Assembly (NCBI GenBank): GCA_003648575.1
Contig: QMPN01000133.1
Coordinates: forward strand, 1 to 8,118
From: Bacteroidota bacterium
Lineage (GTDB): Bacteria > Bacteroidota > Bacteroidia > Bacteroidales > B18-G4
Length of the DNA stretch: 8,118 nt
Direction of reading: 5' to 3'
The position numbers and the translations under genes were made by a program. Below are positions 6,882 through 8,118 of the stretch, piece after piece (within the stretch, counting starts at the first letter, position 1; each line of letters begins with the position of its first letter). Under the pieces are notes generated by a model that made no database searches, was not told the origin of the DNA, and saw only the letters and a list, made by a program, of their open reading frames with translations.

Positions 6882-6901
6882 GCTTTTACCAAAAATCAAC
6901 T

Positions 6902-6936
6902 CAAAACTCAACACCCAACACCCAACCCTCAAAACT
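6902..6936. repeat. Heptamer array (CAAnnnn), directly after the acyl-CoA dehydrogenase gene
   Basis: Five 7-bp units with CAA in register: CAAAACT, CAACACC, CAACACC, CAACCCT, CAAAACT. The order is again flanked symmetrically by the same unit. The last unit overlaps the TAG stop codon of the acyl-CoA dehydrogenase (6935-6937), just as the array at 6016-6043 overlaps the etfB stop. Confidence 0.85.
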
Positions 6937-8074
6937 ACTTAAGTATTGATCGCGAAATTACGATTTTTTGGATTTCTGAGGTACCCTCATAAATTTGGGT
7001 GAGTTTTGCCTCACGCATAAGCCTTTCTACGTGGTATTCTTTCACGTATCCGTAACCGCCAAGTACCTGCACTGCCTCTGTTGTGATCTCCATTGCTGCA
7101 TCGGCTGCAAATTGTTTTGCCATGGCACTGGCAATGCCAAAAGGCTGACCATTATCCTTAAGCCATGCTGACTTGTAGACCAGGTTTCGTGCTGCTTCTA
7201 GTTTAACAGCCATATCTGCCAGCTTGAAGGCAATGGCCTGGTGTTCACTAATTAGCTTTCCAAATGCTTTTCTCTCTTTGGAGTATTGTATAGCCCTTTC
7301 CATGGCTCCGGCGGCGATGCCGATGGCCTGGGCGGCGATGCCGATCCTGCCGGCTTCCAGGGCTTTCATGGCAAATTTAAACCCAAAGCCATCATCACCT
7401 ATGCGGTTTTCTTTGGGCACCTTTACGTCGGTGAACATGACCGAATGTGTATCGGAACTGCGCATACCCATCTTATCTTCATGCGGAGCCAGGCTGATGC
7501 CCGGCGTATCCTTATCAACTAGCAGCACATTGATCCCATGGTGTTTCTTCTCAGGATGTGTTTGTACAATTACCAGGTACACCGATCCCAGGTTAGCGCT
7601 GGTGATCCAATTTTTGGTCCCATTCAAAAGATAATGGTCACCCTTATCCTCTCCGGTAGTCCTCTGGGAGGTAGCATCAGAACCGGCTTCAGGTTCTGAA
7701 AGTAGAAAAGCACCGATCTTTTCACCTACTGCCAGAGGTTTGAGGTATTTTTCTTTCTGAAAGTCATTTCCATACTTCTCGACTCCATAACATACGAGTG
7801 AGTTATGCACTGAAAGGATCACGCTGGTAGCAGCGTCAGCCTTTGAGAATTCCTCCATGGCCAGCACATAGGAAAGGGTATCCATTCCACCTCCACCCCA
7901 TTGTGGATCCACCAGCATTCCGAAGAATCCCAGTTCAGTGAGATTCTTAACATGTTCCAGGGGCATCTCCCCCTTTTCATCTCTTTCCAAAACATCTTTG
8001 ATCAGCTCCCGTTCGGCATAGTCACGGGCAGCCTGACGAATCATTTCCTGCTCTTCTGTAAATGTAAAATCCAT
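6935..8074 (-). CDS. Acyl-CoA dehydrogenase (short-chain/butyryl-CoA type)
   Basis: This is a cytoplasmic FAD enzyme that introduces a 2,3-trans double bond into acyl-CoA and reduces EtfAB. It has 379 residues, the standard length for short-chain acyl-CoA dehydrogenases. Domain order is normal: an N-terminal helical domain starting FTFTEEQEMIRQAARDYAE (3-21), and the FAD signature GAFLLSEPEAGSDA (121-134) with LNGTKNWITSA (150-160) in the beta domain. The C-terminal domain contains RKAFGKLISEHQAI (268-281), QVLGGYGYVKEYHVERLMRE (336-355) and IYEGTSEIQ (361-369). Glu363 is in the usual catalytic-base position of this subfamily, and the enzyme looks intact. Substrate chain length cannot be fixed from sequence. 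It is first in the set followed by etfB and etfA, which are its probable electron acceptors. A -7 promoter box lies just upstream. Confidence 0.96.
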   Translation of the reverse strand: MDFTFTEEQEMIRQAARDYAERELIKDVLERDEKGEMPLEHVKNLTELGFFGMLVDPQWGGGGMDTLSYVLAMEEFSKADAATSVILSVHNSLVCYGVEKYGNDFQKEKYLKPLAVGEKIGAFLLSEPEAGSDATSQRTTGEDKGDHYLLNGTKNWITSANLGSVYLVIVQTHPEKKHHGINVLLVDKDTPGISLAPHEDKMGMRSSDTHSVMFTDVKVPKENRIGDDGFGFKFAMKALEAGRIGIAAQAIGIAAGAMERAIQYSKERKAFGKLISEHQAIAFKLADMAVKLEAARNLVYKSAWLKDNGQPFGIASAMAKQFAADAAMEITTEAVQVLGGYGYVKEYHVERLMREAKLTQIYEGTSEIQKIVISRSILK

Positions 8075-8102
8075 GGATAGGTTTAGTGTGAATGTAACTA
8101 TA

Positions 8103-8110
8103 CAAATATA
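8103..8110 (-). promoter_or_regulatory. Possible Bacteroidota -7 promoter box for the acyl-CoA dehydrogenase-etfBA set
   Basis: The minus strand reads TATATTTG, an exact match to TAnnTTTG, 28 bases before the ATG at 8074. The matching -33 TTTG would fall just beyond the end of the window, so only half of the promoter can be seen. Confidence 0.4.
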
Positions 8111-8118
8111 GTAAAATC

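Noticed and set aside
6930..6937. TAGTTTTG on the minus strand, an exact TAnnTTTG match, as an internal promoter for etfB
   Set aside because: It overlaps the stop codon of the upstream gene and is part of the heptamer array. No TTTG is found at the expected distance upstream.
6804..6992. Plus-strand open frame with VKS/VES repeats
   Set aside because: It is the translation of the 9-bp tandem repeat, and it runs on over the antisense of the acyl-CoA dehydrogenase end. There is no plausible start context.
7224..7634. 136-codon plus-strand open frame inside the acyl-CoA dehydrogenase gene
   Set aside because: It is fully antisense to a well-conserved gene, with low-complexity composition and no recognisable domain.

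Overview
The window looks like chromosomal DNA of a member of the Bacteroidota, probably a Bacteroidales- or Cytophagales-type environmental lineage. Three proteins have an N-terminal signal peptide plus a C-terminal Y/FPNP-type sorting domain of the type IX secretion system (T9SS). Start codons have AT-rich leaders without Shine-Dalgarno sequences. Two places match the Bacteroidota promoter pattern TTTG / TAnnTTTG. Intergenic DNA is rich in short tandem and palindromic repeats.

Layout. At the left edge, on the plus strand, is the 3' part of an HdrB/HdrD-like (CCG-domain) iron-sulfur protein. It is followed after 14 bp by a T9SS cargo protein of unknown function (836-2314). A 412-bp repeat-filled convergent junction (2315-2726) holds a long direct repeat, a degenerate third copy and a bidirectional hairpin terminator. 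On the minus strand follow two tandem paralogous T9SS cargo proteins (3835-4890 and 2727-3812), read from a plausible promoter at 4907-4937. Next comes a short spacer with a 14-bp perfect palindrome. Last is a minus-strand cluster in the transcription order acyl-CoA dehydrogenase, etfB, etfA (8074 down to 5035).

How the genes work together. The acyl-CoA dehydrogenase oxidises acyl-CoA and passes electrons to the EtfAB flavoprotein. CCG-domain proteins of the type at the left edge are often encoded near etf genes and are thought to carry electrons from Etf toward the membrane quinone pool. The two ends of the window therefore plausibly belong to one fatty-acid (or related acyl-CoA) oxidation module, now interrupted by about 4 kb of secreted-protein genes that are in part AT-richer. 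The first CCG half of the left-edge protein has lost almost all of its cluster cysteines while the second half is intact.

I see no CRISPR array, transposase, tRNA, rRNA or defence system. The most unusual material is the degenerate CCG site, the three heptamer (7-bp) tandem arrays plus one 9-bp array, the repeat-dense convergent junction, and the tandem T9SS paralogs of unlike base composition. I do not see evidence for a clearly new multi-gene system.
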